64,000 nucleotides of DNA. It comes from Isoperla grammatica. Taxonomy: Eukaryota > Arthropoda > Insecta > Plecoptera > Perlodidae. Location of the stretch: assembly GCA_945910005.1 (NCBI GenBank), contig OX246746.1:40120005-40184004 (forward strand), given 5' to 3'. The notes beneath the pieces are model-generated. The model was not told where the DNA came from, ran no database searches, and saw only the letters and a list, made by a program, of their open reading frames with translations. The position numbers and the translations under genes are program-made. How positions within the stretch are numbered: the first letter of the stretch is position 1; each line of letters opens with the position of its first letter. Positions 47,513 through 58,788 of the stretch are shown here, piece after piece.

Positions 47513-50106
47513 TCTGTCAGCACAGGCGGTTAGGGATGTGCATTATAAACGAGATTATTAATTTATTATTTCACTTCCTTTTTTATTTTTAAATGAAAAT
47601 ATCCCACCCAGTTCACGAAATCGTTTCACTTTTAAGGAAGTCTACATTCGACAACGGCGAAAAATAGGAATGAAAATATGGCAGGAGTCCAGAATCCCAC
47701 CCTACAATTTGATGAACTTATGAAGACCCAGTAAACCCTCATAACTCGTTTAACATGGTGGCCTACATCTGCATCGATCTACGCCTGAAATGCGAATACG
47801 CTATTATAATATGATTAGCGTTGCGCCGTAGTGCTTCGTCTGCAATCCAGGGGGGGTGAGTCTCGACTTCCTCGCGGAAACGAAACTTTCGACAGGCTGG
47901 AATCTATTCTTGACCAATCGGAACCATAGGCCTCCGACATAGCCGATGGCAGCGCCACTGTTTTTCTCCTACCGGCAAAGTCGCGTCCTAACGAGTGTGT
48001 AATTTGAAACCGCGCGAAAACTTCGCCTATATAAATGCATGTAATCTGGAGCTGTCAGCAGTTGTGTATTTTCGAATATTAACATTATCTTGTATGCGTT
48101 TAAGCCGTGGAAAGTTACTTTACGAGAGAAATCATGTAGGCCTAATAGATTTTGCAGACTATAGATTTAAAGACGGACAATGCGAGATAAGAGGGCGAGT
48201 TTTGTCTGGCAGTAAAAAGTGTTCAAAACTCGCACCGCTCATTTACGAAACTAGGCCTACGCGGGTAATAGTCACTGTAGGGTTTAGGCTTATATTTCCG
48301 TGTATCAAATGTAGCTAATATATCAAATAGAAATATGAAATATCAAATCCAAAAGTAAAAACACAACTAGCTCCTAGCCTAGGCCCACTTCAAATCACCT
48401 GTCAGATCAATGTAGATGTAATCATTATTATAAGTTCATAATGCATGACGGGTAGGCCTAGACCTTTGATGTGTAGGCCTACTTTATGCTAAGTAAAATT
48501 AGGACACTTGACCACCAAAAGTAACCAAACCTGTAATTCTTAATACAAAATACAGGATAGTACAGAAAATACAGAACAGAAAAACTTCTCCATCTTTCTA
48601 AGAACATTTTTCTATTGGGTAACGACCCAGGCTTTGTCAACCAAATCTTGTGTCACCGTACCCTACAATAGGTCCATGCTTCACGAGCCTATGAGAGAAC
48701 AACAACACCTTGGCAATAATGATAGTGTTGGAACTGGAAGGTAAGATGGACTTTCATGTTGGAGTATCGTGTAGGCCTGTGTAAATCTTCTTCCCGCCAA
48801 CAAACTGTTTGCTAGCCTAGGCCTACGCCTAGACTTGGCCTAGATGAAGTAGGAATTCTGACAGCTGTAATGAATGTTCGTGGCGTATAGGCCTAAAAAA
48901 AGTTAACCAAGATCGGGAATAGGGCTTAATTCTTTAGAAATATGTAATTTTGTATTTTTACAATGTTTACTTCAAAGTACATTTGTCTACTAATTATTTA
49001 CGAAAGGTGTTTTGGATAGGACTATAGGCTCCAGCCACTACAATGACGTGACCAGAAAATGTAAAGAAAGTGTTGATGCAGTGAGTCAAGTATGATTCTT
49101 TTAACAGCTTAAATCCACTGTTGTCTACTGTTCTTTTGCATTTTTTCATTTGGAAATGCATACATGGATATTGTTTCATTTCTTGCTTGCGAATACGAGC
49201 ATCCTACGACACAACACATAGTTTTTTTTTATCTGTAAACTAGCCATCTTGATGCGCGGGAGCCTCGGAGTTACACACTCAAAAGGGCACTTTTTCGCCG
49301 CTAGAGCGTACCACAGTCTACGTCGGAGGCGTATACGGCGGGTTTTTAGTATTTTTCACAATCTGCTAGTGGTTCATCAGTGAATCATCCAGGTGGCGGT
49401 GGATATTGTTATTAAAGCATTATCATTTGTTCTGATAAACATGTCAAATGGGCACGAAGTTAACAATAAGTAAGCTTATACTTTATTACAACACATTATA
49501 CTAGGTTCTACAGACTAGGCTGTAGTACTACGTTACTAATGTAGGCCTATTAATGTAGGCCTAGGCTTATTGTAGCCTAGTAATGCCTAGACTTAAGGCT
49601 ATTCCTCCCCTTCGCAGACAGTCTTGAAACATTTTTTTTACAAGCTACAACAACAAAATATCTTTACCCAAGTCACCCCGAGTATGACCAGAAGAAAATA
49701 AAAATAAAAACATCAACATCACATCAATATCATCATCATCAATCATCATCAATAACAACATTAGTAGGCCTATGTAACATGTTTGAAATTTACGATAGAA
49801 GAAGAGATTTTGTATTTGTTGCGTTTTGTCTCGCCTGCTGTGAGTCAACAGCCCTCCCCCTCCCCCCACCCCCTTCGCCCACACCCTACCGTTGAGTGGG
49901 TATAATATATTACTCACTCAACGCCTTATGCGTTTCCATACAAATGCTTGGTATTTTGATCCTTCCACGAAGGCCGACAATACAAGATCTTCCTTGAAAT
50001 GGTCAGGGAGATCACATATAACTATTCGAGATGCTTCTGTCAAATATAAGTAATGTCACCTCACTCAGTAGTGTCTCAACCTTCAACCACGAACCATGGA
50101 AGAGTC
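47513..50106. other. Non-coding DNA rich in TAGGCCTA words
   Basis: No recognisable coding. A moderately GC/CpG-rich patch at 47820-48010 contains GACCAATCGG (CCAAT-like), but there is no convincing gene start. TAGGCCT words are very frequent between 48130 and 49760. A hypothetical 107-codon frame at 47995-48318 resembles nothing I know. Confidence 0.45.
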
Positions 50107-50107
50107 T

Positions 50108-50170
<63 letters not shown>
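50107..50170. repeat. (TTG)n microsatellite
   Basis: About 21 copies of TTG (CAA on the other strand) followed by T9. Confidence 0.97.
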
Positions 50171-50173
<3 letters not shown>

Positions 50174-50405
50174 TTTTTTGCAGACGGTAAAACGATTATT
50201 TTTGTGGAGTATATTTCGTATGTTGCAACGTAATGCATACCCCCTATAATTTGTTGATTTTGTGATGCGGCCACGTGTTGATGCTAAATTGAAAGTTTGA
50301 AGTAGTTTTTTTGTTGAATTATCATTGTGAAACTTAGGGCTATTTTAATGTTACAAAAGCAGTCAGTCGAGTGTGCATATATGTAGTGTATAACTTATCA
50401 AGATA

Positions 50406-50421
50406 TTATACAACCCCCCCC
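50406..50421. repeat. Poly-C run
   Basis: About 16 consecutive C. Confidence 0.85.
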
Positions 50422-50561
50422 CCCCCCCCCCAATCACTCTATGGCAATAGTGACAATTAATAAAATGTTCGCTCAGTGGAAGAGCGATCAAACCATAGAT
50501 CAAACTAACATCGTTGTATTTGTTTACTTGCAAGGTATTCCTTTCCTGGCTTACTCACACA

Positions 50562-50833
50562 CAATGATTTTCAACATCTATAGTAGGCTAGATCGTCAGT
50601 CCCCCAACCTTCCACTCAGCAGCAAGCGTAGCGATTTGAAGCCATCTTGAAATTGGGAATTAACATGCTAATTTGGACCTTTTAGTACTTCTAGCGCTGC
50701 CAATGGCAGAAAGTCGCATTAGAAACTCCTATCCCCGCCTGAGTTATTTGCCCATTTCAAGATGGCATCAAAGTGCTACGCCTGCTGCTGCTAGCCTGGC
50801 GATCTAGCCTACTATAGATGTTGAAAATCATTG
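50562..50833. mobile_element. 272-bp MITE with 8-bp duplication
   Basis: The ends CAATGATTTTCAACATCTAT are perfect inverted repeats for at least 34 bp, and the pairing continues imperfectly inward. Duplication CTCACACA at 50554-50561 and 50834-50841. Eight-base duplications fit hAT, P or Merlin families; the CA...TG ends do not decide. No coding. Confidence 0.93.
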
Positions 50834-50841
50834 CTCACACA

Positions 50842-51093
50842 TGCTTGTGGAAGGGTGGGCGGGGCTTGCAACCTACCTGACCAGTTTACTCGTTCGTAGT
50901 CCAGTCTCTCTCTTTCTATGGGCCAACCCCTAATACCTCGTCCCTTCCTCAGCCCCCTCATGAAGTCAAGCAGCCACGCTGCTGCCATATTATTAGACTC
51001 GGCTATTTCATAATAATGAAAATACTTACGCTAGGGCAACTTTACAAATTATGACTTCGGCCAAGTCATACCTCTAGAAAAAAATAGTTTGGC
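50842..51093. other. Non-coding spacer
   Basis: Nothing recognised between the MITE and the 79-bp satellite. Confidence 0.5.
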
Positions 51094-51716
51094 GAAAGAG
51101 AGGGAGGGAGTGCGTGATCGACCCCGGGCACGTATGACGACAACCCTCCCCCGACCGGCAGTCCGCTCACCCCAAAGAGAGGGAGGGAGTGCGTGATCGA
51201 CCCCAGGCACGTATGAAGTCAACCCTCCCCCGACCGGCAGTCCGCTCACCTCAAAGAGAGGGAGGGAGTGCGTGATCGACCCCGGGCACGTATGAAGTCA
51301 ACCCTCCCCCGACCGGCAGTCCGCTCACCCCAAAGAGAGGGAGGGAGTGCGTGATCGACCCCGGGCACGTATGAAGTCAACCCTCCCCCGACCGGCAGTC
51401 CGCTCACCTCAAAGAGAGGGAGGGAGTGCGTGATCGACCCCGGGCACGTATGAAGTCAACCCTCCCCCGACCGGCAGTCCGCTCACCCCAAAGAGAGGGA
51501 GGGAGTGCGTGATCGACCCCGGGCACGTATGAAGTCAACCCTCCCCCGACCGGCAGTCCGCTCACCTCAAAGAGAGGGAGGGAGTGCGTGATCGACCCCG
51601 GGCACGTATGAAGTCAACCCTCCCCCGACCGGCAGTCCGCTCACCCCAAAGAGAGGGAGGGAGTGCGTGATCGACCCCGGGCATGTATGACGTCAACCCC
51701 GTCCGGAAGTCCGCCC
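51094..51716. repeat. 79-bp GC-rich satellite, about 8 copies, in alternating pairs
   Basis: AAAGAGAGGGAGGGAGTGCG recurs every 79 bp (51174, 51253, ...). Each unit contains GATCGACCCCGGGCACGTAT and CCCTCCCCCGACCGGCAGTC. The base before CAAAGAG alternates strictly C, T, C, T, C, T, C along the array, so the real repeat unit is a 158-bp dimer. Confidence 0.96.
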
Positions 51717-51779
51717 AACGATCCAATAGCGATCAGGCGAAATTGCAATTCCAGGTAAGTTAAGAACGCACTTAGCGAA

Positions 51780-51922
51780 TCCATTGGGTTTATTCCCGAT
51801 TAACAATAACTCTCAGTAATTACTTTAAACCATTAACAGATAAGTGACTTTGAAGTCGATTCGGGTTCGTCTCCCGGTAAGCGTTAACTTCCAGTAATTA
51901 CATTAATTCATTAACCGATAAA
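51780..51922. repeat. Imperfect duplication ahead of the SINE
   Basis: CAGTAATTAC...CATTAAC(A/C)GATAA appears twice (about 51815-51842 and 51892-51921), with (C/G)GTTCGTCTCCCGG between them. Confidence 0.6.
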
Positions 51923-52082
51923 GGTGGCTCAGCGGTAAGACGCGAGACTCCAATTCGGAAGGTTCGATTCCTGCCACCTGCAGTTCTGACGGAAGGGTTT
52001 TTCCCAGGTTTTCCTCAATCGAATGTTGGGACTGATGTGTCATACCGCGGACATTCCTTCCCAACTATATCCAAAACACCCT
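51923..52082 (+). repeat. tRNA-derived SINE
   Basis: A 56-bp tRNA-like head starts GGTGGCTCAGCGGTAAGACG and ends GCCACC, so acceptor arms pair (GGTGGC/GCCACC). The A box is TGGCTCAGCGGT (51925-51936) and the B box is GGTTCGATTCC (51961-51971), both close to Pol III consensus. It is about 16 bases shorter than a real tRNA, so it is not a tRNA gene. The body carries GGGTTTTTCCCAGGTTTTCC and GACATTCCTTCCCAAC. Confidence 0.8.
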
Positions 52083-52323
52083 AATGTACTATAGTCAGTC
52101 AACTGAAGAGGTGCGGGCACATCAGGTAAAGCTGTACTGCAGTGTGCATCCTATAACAGGGATTCCTACGAAAAAATATTATTATACTGCTATCGGTGTA
52201 AGACACAAGGTGAATTGTCGTCACGGATTATGTAATAAACGATGCCAGGTATCAAGCCATTTCCCCTCTAACTTACCACCTCCACTCGGTACCAGCTAAG
52301 CGCACGCGAGAAAGGAATGCAGT
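52083..52323. other. Non-coding spacer
   Basis: Nothing recognised. Confidence 0.5.
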
Positions 52324-52721
52324 GAGAGCGTTCGGAAGTAGTTTTGACGTTTTTAGTCAACTTATTTCTCTTAAACAGATAATAGGATTATTATGAAAAT
52401 TTACCTACTTGCATAGGGGTGTCATATCTACGCATGATATTAAGTACATTTGTGACAAGCCTGTTCAAAAATAATATACTCACGTTTAAATTATGCAAAT
52501 AAATTACTTTCGTCGAAAATGTTCGGCGAAATAATACGGAGAATCTGTTTATAAATGGATACATTATTTTTGAATAGGTTGGTGACAAATGTACTTAATA
52601 CCATGCATAGATATGACATTCCTCTAAAGTAGGTAGATATTTAAAATAATCCTACTATTAGTTTAAGAGTAATTGGTTGACGGCCAATACATCTGAAAAA
52701 CTGCTACTGCCGAACGCTCTC
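52324..52721. mobile_element. MITE-like inverted repeat of about 400 bp
   Basis: The ends read GAGAGCGTTCGGAAGTAG and, on the other strand, GAGAGCGTTCGGCAGTAG. Pairing extends inward over most of the length (GTACATTTGTNACAAGCCTG, CATATCTACGCATG). I find no target-site duplication. No coding. Confidence 0.8.
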
Positions 52722-52734
52722 AAGCCAGGAGTAA

Positions 52735-53052
52735 ATTGTTAAAAGTAGCAATCTTTTGATTTAGTTAAATGTTACAATTTCTCAATTACTTTTCAGATAT
52801 ATGGAATAATCACAAACAATTGATATAAAATTAACTTTGAATTTATAAAAATAGCTTGATTATCAACGGTTTTGGATTATTCTGAAAATTGTAATGATGA
52901 CGAGACAATTGCTATAAAATTGACGGTTTTAAAGCTATTTTTAAAATTCAAAGTTAATTGTATACCAATTTTTCGTGATTATTCATATATCTGAGAAGTA
53001 ATTGAGAAATTGTAAGATTTAACTACATCAAACGATTGCTACTTTTAACAAT
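52735..53052. mobile_element. MITE-like foldback of 318 bp
   Basis: ATTGTTAAAAGTAGCAATC ends are inverted repeats, and the arms pair around a centre near 52893 (CAATTACTTTTCAGATATAT against its complement). It lies 13 bp from the preceding inverted repeat. No target-site duplication seen. Confidence 0.8.
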
Positions 53053-53079
53053 GACGACGGCTTAGGACTGGTGAAACAA

Positions 53080-53541
53080 TTAAGATTTGAGAATCGGCAA
53101 ATATTTCATGCAGGCGTTACTCTTGAGTTTCGGGCTATACATCTCATTTCGCGTCTTGGCTATCGGGTGCTGAGTTGATAAGTTGTCCAGGCGAAGTAAT
53201 CTTGAGCAATATGAGTACTGGCAAGTCTTGCGCTTGCACATTCTTCCGTACTCAAAAGCAAAATAATTCATGTATACGTGAATAGTATACGTATATGAAA
53301 TAACGCATATAGCCAATAAAACAATAGGAACTAAGATTCCAACTATTACGAGCTTTCGAAGTATATAGGCACAGATAAGGGATTGTAGGGGGCGGTGATA
53401 TAGGCCTATACAACAGACACACAAGTACAACCCACCGTACAATGAGTATTTAGCGGTAGGCCTACGTGGCTTGTAACAATGAATAATGAATATGTTACTA
53501 ATGTATAACATGACACAACAATAGCAAATCACACCATACAA
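53080..53541 (-). other. Open frame of 153 codons, doubtful
   Basis: The frame starts MYGVICYCCVMLYISNIFII, has several hydrophobic stretches (LVIVGILVPIVLLAICVISY) and many Cys and Tyr. I recognise no family, and it lies among transposon remnants. AT-rich minus-strand frames often look membrane-like by chance. It is listed only because of its length. Confidence 0.15.
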
Positions 53542-53575
53542 CTAGGAAAACGCTCCGCGTTGACAGATGAGCGAT

Positions 53576-54010
53576 TTATTTCAATGTGGGATTTAGAGAT
53601 AAAAAGTTAGCATCAAACCAGTTATTTATCTCTGCCATTACCAAATTAGCCTTGGACAATAATTCAGCAAAGTTTGTATTTGTAATTAGGACGTTTGAAT
53701 CGTCGGCAAAGAGAGTTAACAAGTCTGCAGCGATGTTGCCCGGCAAATCATTAATATAGACAAGAAAGAGAATTGGTCCAAGTATAGATCCTTGTGGGAC
53801 CCCTAATAAAACTTCCCCCCATTTGGAAAAATGATTTTTCTCATTATTATTATCATCAGCTTGTTTAACACACGTTTTCTGTTTCCTGTTTGTCAAGTAG
53901 GATTTGAAACATCGCATCGCCTTATTCAATGCTGTAGAATGCTCGAGCTCTCTGCCAATAGATTGTGGTTTCTCTTCAGTGGTTTTCACTCCAAAGTTCT
54001 CAGTTCTGAA
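53576..54010 (-). pseudogene. Non-LTR reverse transcriptase fragment, third family
   Basis: Minus-strand coding gives CFKSYLTNRKQKTCVKQADD, then LLGVPQGSILGPILFLVYIN (motif B), LLTLFADDSNVLI (FADD catalytic site) and NLVMAEINNWFDANFLSLNP. Motif A and everything upstream are missing; the N-terminal 40 residues look unrelated, suggesting a frameshift or junction near 53930. It ends without a stop-proximal C-terminal domain. It is a truncated Jockey/CR1-like element. Confidence 0.88.
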
Positions 54011-54025
54011 GGATTCTTTCACCAA

Positions 54026-54874
54026 CAGCAGGGCGATTCTCTAAGGTCCATGGTAAATTGAACGCCCGTTTTCGACGTTACGAGCCTTACCGCATTGAGT
54101 TAGCGATTCTCTACCGTGTTTTATCGACAAAGATCGTTACCACCTACGTTAAAAGAAGCGCGCTCCAAAACCCTGCCTTTAGACGTGCGATAAGAAAACA
54201 TGGCGGACTTTTCAAGCCGTCTCATGTTCACTTCAGCATTTGAACTAATTGATTATAGAAATTTGTTGTGTGTATCGATACAAATATACGATATTTATAT
54301 TTAAAAATATGTTTGTGAGTAAGGAAATATAATTTGTAGTTATGTAACAAAAGTCTAGAAGTAATTTTGTATCATAACCCTACTTTCCTAGTTTGGCCGT
54401 GCCGTCACGGCACGTAGGGTAGGCCTAGAGCCCTAGGCTACTTCTAAGTTCAAACACTAGGTTTGTTTGATTTGCTACACCTTTTATACTCTTTGCACTC
54501 ACTCCATGTTATTTCATGGGATACATGGCATAAAGTACAAAAGGTGCCGGTAAATCAAACGAACCCTAATGCTGCAATAAGTGAAAAAAGTGCAGAAGGT
54601 GTCCGGAAATCAAACGCACCCAATGGCAAACGTTCCATTTATTCACGCGTTGTCATTGGTTAACTTTCTATAGTGTACACAGCCATCTCGAAAACATCCA
54701 CAAACTAATATATAACAGGCGCTGCTCTGTTGCAACGGCTACGTCCTTTCGATACGGTTATCGAACGTTATGAAATGGTAGTTGGGAATCGCGCGGTAGC
54801 TTATCGTGTGGTAAGTTTAGTACAAGTGTCGTTAAGGTTAAATTTACCGCGCATCTTAGAGAATCGCCCTGCTG
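54026..54874. mobile_element. Inverted-repeat element of about 850 bp between the RT and BEL remnants
   Basis: The perfect 20-bp ends CAGCAGGGCGATTCTCTAAG are mirrored at 54855-54874. GGTAAATT lies near both ends. An inner inverted pair occurs at about 54463-54563 (GTTTGATTTGCTACACCTTT). No target-site duplication is apparent (TTCACCAA left, ATGTAATG right). CAG-type ends recall hAT. It truncates the BEL element on its right. Confidence 0.65.
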
Positions 54875-55736
54875 ATGTAATGCTTCATCACATTCACTTT
54901 GATGACACACATGAAGAGTGAATTCATTGTCGATGCGACCATCATTCATTGTTGCATTACCATGAATGATCCACCCCAAAGCAGTCTTTGATAGTATAGG
55001 TGTATGTCGTGGTCCCTTTACCAATTCCATAGACGTTATAAATTCACAATTATCTGCACCAATCAATATCATAGGCTTTGCATTCACAAGTTTATGAATG
55101 TGTACTTGCCTAAGATGTTTCCACTTATTTGTCAATTTATCCACCTTCACTGTCTGTACGGGAAGCTCCAAGTTCTTCACTGTGCGAATATTCACCATGT
55201 TGAACTTCTTGTCGCACAATGTCCCTGTTACTTTCAGATTAACAAGCCGCGACTCTTGATCTAACCTCGTTACAGAATTAGTGAACCTCAATACTACTGG
55301 TTGTGTCTGGCCTTCCAAACCCAGTTGATCTGCTATAGACTCATCCAACAATGTGGTGGTGGATCCTTCATCCAACATGGCATAAGTAGAAACCTCTCCA
55401 AGAGGACCAAACAATCTCACAGGTGTTATCTTAAGATATACTTTATTTAATATTCTAGAATGTAAATGATTTACTAAAGCTTCTTCAGTTTTCGAAGTTA
55501 CGGCCTGGACATCTAAATGTAACAATTTATGGTGTGTCTTTACACAACCATTTAAACGACACACATGTTTTTTACATTCATCGTAGTGATGTCCACCTTC
55601 TATAAGCAGTTGAAACACACACCTAACTTCGATGCCCATCTACGCCTTTTCTTAACATCAGCTTTAGCAAATGAAAAACAATCACACAGTTTATGACCAG
55701 TCTTTTTACAGTAAACACAACTGCTATCAACTTGAC
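54875..55736 (-). pseudogene. BEL/Pao zinc-knuckle and protease region
   Basis: The minus strand starts with SCVYCKKTGHKLCDCFSFAK (near 55740-55675) and HHYDECKKHVCRLNGCVKTH, the paired Cys/His knuckles typical of BEL/Pao polyproteins. The aspartic protease follows: TYAMLDEGSTTTLLDESIAD, where DEGS replaces the DTG/DSG type as is usual in BEL, and VNAKPMILIGADN. WIIHGN marks the end of the conserved part. Coding is cut off after ECDEALHQ by the inverted-repeat element, so RT, RNase H and integrase are absent. One frameshift or stop lies near 55640. Confidence 0.88.
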
Positions 55737-57139
55737 TTAGTTGTATTCAGTATCATTTCATTTCTTATTTTGTCTTTATAAGAACCATACGACTTCTGCT
55801 TAACTTCTATCTTATCTTTATTAACAGAAGGAATACTGACAAAGCTTGCAACCTTTGCCTCAATGTCTAGCCATTGAGCAAAATGTCTTAAGGTTCCTGT
55901 TTCATCAAGTTTAGCCAGTTCCCTTCCCCACGACAGCTTCAAATAGTCCGGCAACTTTTGCACCAAATCTTGTATTAATTCTGGGTTCGAAAGATATGCC
56001 GGACGATCCAAATTTTCCACTGTTGCCGTAAGACTATTTACCAAACTAGCATAGGCAATAAGGTCTTCCATGTTGTTACTTCTGGGAGGAGAAACTATTA
56101 GGACTTTGTCAATTAACACTGAAATAATCAAGTCTGGTCGACCAAATCGCCTCTCTAAAGTAGCCATTATTTTATCTTCATTTTTAGGTGAGACCATCAT
56201 GGCTTGAACCTCCTTTTTTGCGTTGCCATGTAATGCTTTCTGAAGTCTTATTACATTTTCCACATCGAAAAATTGACAACATTCATTAGATTGTTTAAAG
56301 CTGGCGCTAAATATTGGCCATTCTTCAGGCTCCCCACTGAATGAAGGTAGGTCTCGACCTATTGATTGTCTAGCCAAAAATTGTTTATTATTATTTTGCT
56401 GACTGTCAGATGCCAGTCCCACATGCCGCAGAACATCAGCAATGTTGTTAAAAGCAGCAGCTAAATCTGATTGTGATTCTTTAATCACGGGGTTATCTTC
56501 CATCTGACATCCAACTGACTTAGGTTTATTTTGATTGTCTGACTTACCAAGCCAATCTTCGACACCGACAATACCTCAAGACATGCTTCCATCAGCTTCC
56601 AAATCCAACTCCTCGTCGATCTCAGCCATCCTCGCCTTGGCAGCACTCTCAATCATGTTGCGTTCAAGCACAGCAACCTTCTCTGCGCTCTCTGCGTGTC
56701 TTTTCATACGCGCAACTTCGTTGTCGATCTTCTGTCGTTCCTGCGAGTTGTTGATCTTCTGTTGCTCAAGGTCTGCTTCGTACTGATGACGAATTCGATC
56801 AGTCTCCATTTGCTCCTTTGCGAGACGAAGCATTTCCTGTTGAGCTTCTAGCTCTACCTAAAGCCTACGCCGACGAACCGTACTTGCACTGGATCTACGA
56901 CTTACAATAGACCCACCGGATCTTATTGAAAGACTGTCAGACACTAAACCATGTAACACCTCACTGCTAACATGGCCTGAAGTTACTGCTGAAGTACTTG
57001 CTTGGTTACCTTCAATTTGTGTCTGTACACGTTTTTCAGATATCCAAGCATCCCCACATGGATACGTGTCAGCTGGAATACCTCTAGTAGATCGAACAGC
57101 CCGATCTGCTAGAGCACTATCCGGTATCTTCTTTTCCAT
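55727..57139 (-). pseudogene. BEL/Pao gag, coiled-coil N-terminus, interrupted by stops
   Basis: Gag begins MEKKIPDSALADRAVRSTRG at 57139. After a stop near 56860 it continues as a coiled coil (EMLRLAKEQMETDRIRHQYE, ERQKIDNEVARMKRHAESAE, ENMIESAAKARMAEID-like). After a second stop near 56576 comes the conserved BEL gag domain: LPSFSGEPEEWPIFSASFKQ, VENVIRLQKALHGNAKKEVQ, LERRFGRPDLIISVLIDKVL and LVQKLPDYLKLSWGRELAKL. This order (coiled coil, DUF1759-like domain, zinc knuckle) is diagnostic of BEL/Pao. The premature stops make it inactive. Confidence 0.92.
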
Positions 57140-57177
57140 TTTTAAACTAACTACTTAATTTCCATAGAACTTGAAGA

Positions 57178-57199
57178 TCCGGGCCCGGAGGACCATTAA
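57178..57199 (-). promoter_or_regulatory. BEL/Pao primer-binding region
   Basis: On the minus strand TTAATGGTCCTCCGGGCCCG follows the LTR end ...GCGACA (57200). TGGTCCTCCGGGCCCGGA-type sequence at this place is common in BEL elements. Confidence 0.7.
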
Positions 57200-57355
57200 T
57201 GTCGCGCCTCGCGTCGACATATAGCCATATTAACTAAAATAAATACGCTATTTTAAATCGTGAATCTTTAATAGTTCAAAACTATCACTGCCTGGACAAT
57301 TCCAAAACAAAAGAGAGTAACAATCACAACAATCAATAGTTGCTAGGCAACCATC
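57200..57355 (-). repeat. BEL/Pao 5' LTR, 3' portion (outer edge unknown)
   Basis: Upstream of the primer-binding region lies LTR-like sequence. With no second LTR in the window, the outer edge cannot be set. An inverted repeat starts at 57357. Confidence 0.5.
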
Positions 57356-57356
57356 T

Positions 57357-57449
57357 GATCCATTCACAGTGATCACCGCCACCTCAGCCTCCCTGTCTCC
57401 ATGCCAAGGTCAGTTGTATTTGAGGGGCCGTGATCATTGTGAATGGATC
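57357..57449. repeat. Short inverted repeat, 93 bp
   Basis: GATCCATTCACAGTGATCAC at the left is mirrored by GTGATCATTGTGAATGGATC at the right, with about 50 bp between. It may mark an LTR edge or a small foldback insertion. Confidence 0.75.
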
Positions 57450-58620
57450 ATATGTTTGTGGATATGACAGTTATGTATACCAAGTTTAGTTATTTATTTA
57501 GGCCTATTTGTTTATTGCATAACATCAACACTCAACAGGTAAAGAACCCACAAATGACGAATAATACAAAAATGGTTTAATTAAGCACTGAAGATAAATA
57601 TAAACAAATGAACAAATGAGTGATAAAAACATAAGTTAAATAACAAACACCATGACGGAAACTGTCAGTCAATAAAAAAATGAGTTAAAACTTTACACAT
57701 GTTGCAGAATTTCCTGTTTTAAATAATAAAACAAAATAAATAAAATTAAAATAAATTTGTATTTATAATTTACAATAATTTATAATAACTCCTAAGTAAT
57801 GCATTTGTATAGTGACTGAGAGTATACGGCAAAGTAGTGACTGTTTCTTCTTTATGAAGCTGTTGGCCTATTAAGACGATTCAAACATGGAAACGTATTG
57901 GTTTTTATTCAAGAATCCAAATAACGTGTTAAAACTTACGAAATAATGAATCTGTGGATTTTGTATGTGTGACTACAGTATGAATAGAGGACATTTACAA
58001 CAGGACAGGACAGGTATAATTTACGAGCAGTCTCTCACTCTGAGCGCGCGGCCGGGTGGTGGGGGAAGACCCTTGGCACGCATAGCAGTTGCGTGCAAAA
58101 ACGGTAGTGAATTCATTCGGTGGAATACACTTTAGGCACTTGACCAACTTGACAGTTGAATGTTACCTCAAAGTAATAAACATGCATCTTCAGAGATAAC
58201 TTCTTCCCTGAACAATGTAATTATTTTTAATAATAATAATAGCGCCGCCATACGAGACAGAAGTACATCGAAAGTTTGAAGCGACATTATGTAAAAACCA
58301 TATGTCTACGGTAAAAACTAACACATTTCTTGTGGACTCCTAACCTCATTTCCTAGTCTGTTTTTCTGGCTTTTCGTTAAATCAAACGCAGGTCTTTTCA
58401 GATACGGTGGACGTACATAAGCATAACACTCTGATTGGTCAAGAAATGTTTTATTTTGGTGAAACCGTGTAATTTTATTCCTACGGCGAAGATTCAATGA
58501 ATTTCGTACTCGTGCTGCTGTTCTGCCATACTGCCATTAGGCCTATTTATTTCCCTCGCCTCGCGTCGCAGTAAACAGGCCAACGCGAACCTCGCGCCCT
58601 CGCTTCGCTCTCAACGCTTG
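57450..58620. other. Non-coding DNA
   Basis: No family-similar frame. AT-rich to about 58000, then a GC-richer patch (58020-58090, 58540-58620). Confidence 0.45.
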
Positions 58621-58629
58621 CAACGCGTA

Positions 58630-58735
58630 GCTGGCCGTTTTCACACGTACCGGCAAAACCGGCGCCGGCACCGGCCATTAGGGTCTTTTACACGCACCGG
58701 CTTTCACGGTGCCGGTAGCCACTTTGATTTTGACC
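58630..58735. repeat. ACCGGC-rich block
   Basis: GTTTTCACACGTACCGGCAA and TTTTACACGCACCGGCTTTC are two related halves with many CCGG words. Possibly a transposon end, not identified. Confidence 0.4.
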
Positions 58736-58788
58736 ACGCTCGAAGAAAGATGTGTCCGTACAAGGCGTACATCAATAAACGTTACCTA

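Noticed and set aside
47995..48318. A small gene of 107 codons
   Set aside because: No known domain, no splice or start context, and similar-length chance frames occur throughout the window.
51923..51978. A functional tRNA gene
   Set aside because: Pol III boxes and acceptor pairing are good, but the head is 56 bases and lacks a full anticodon arm. The downstream body is SINE-like.
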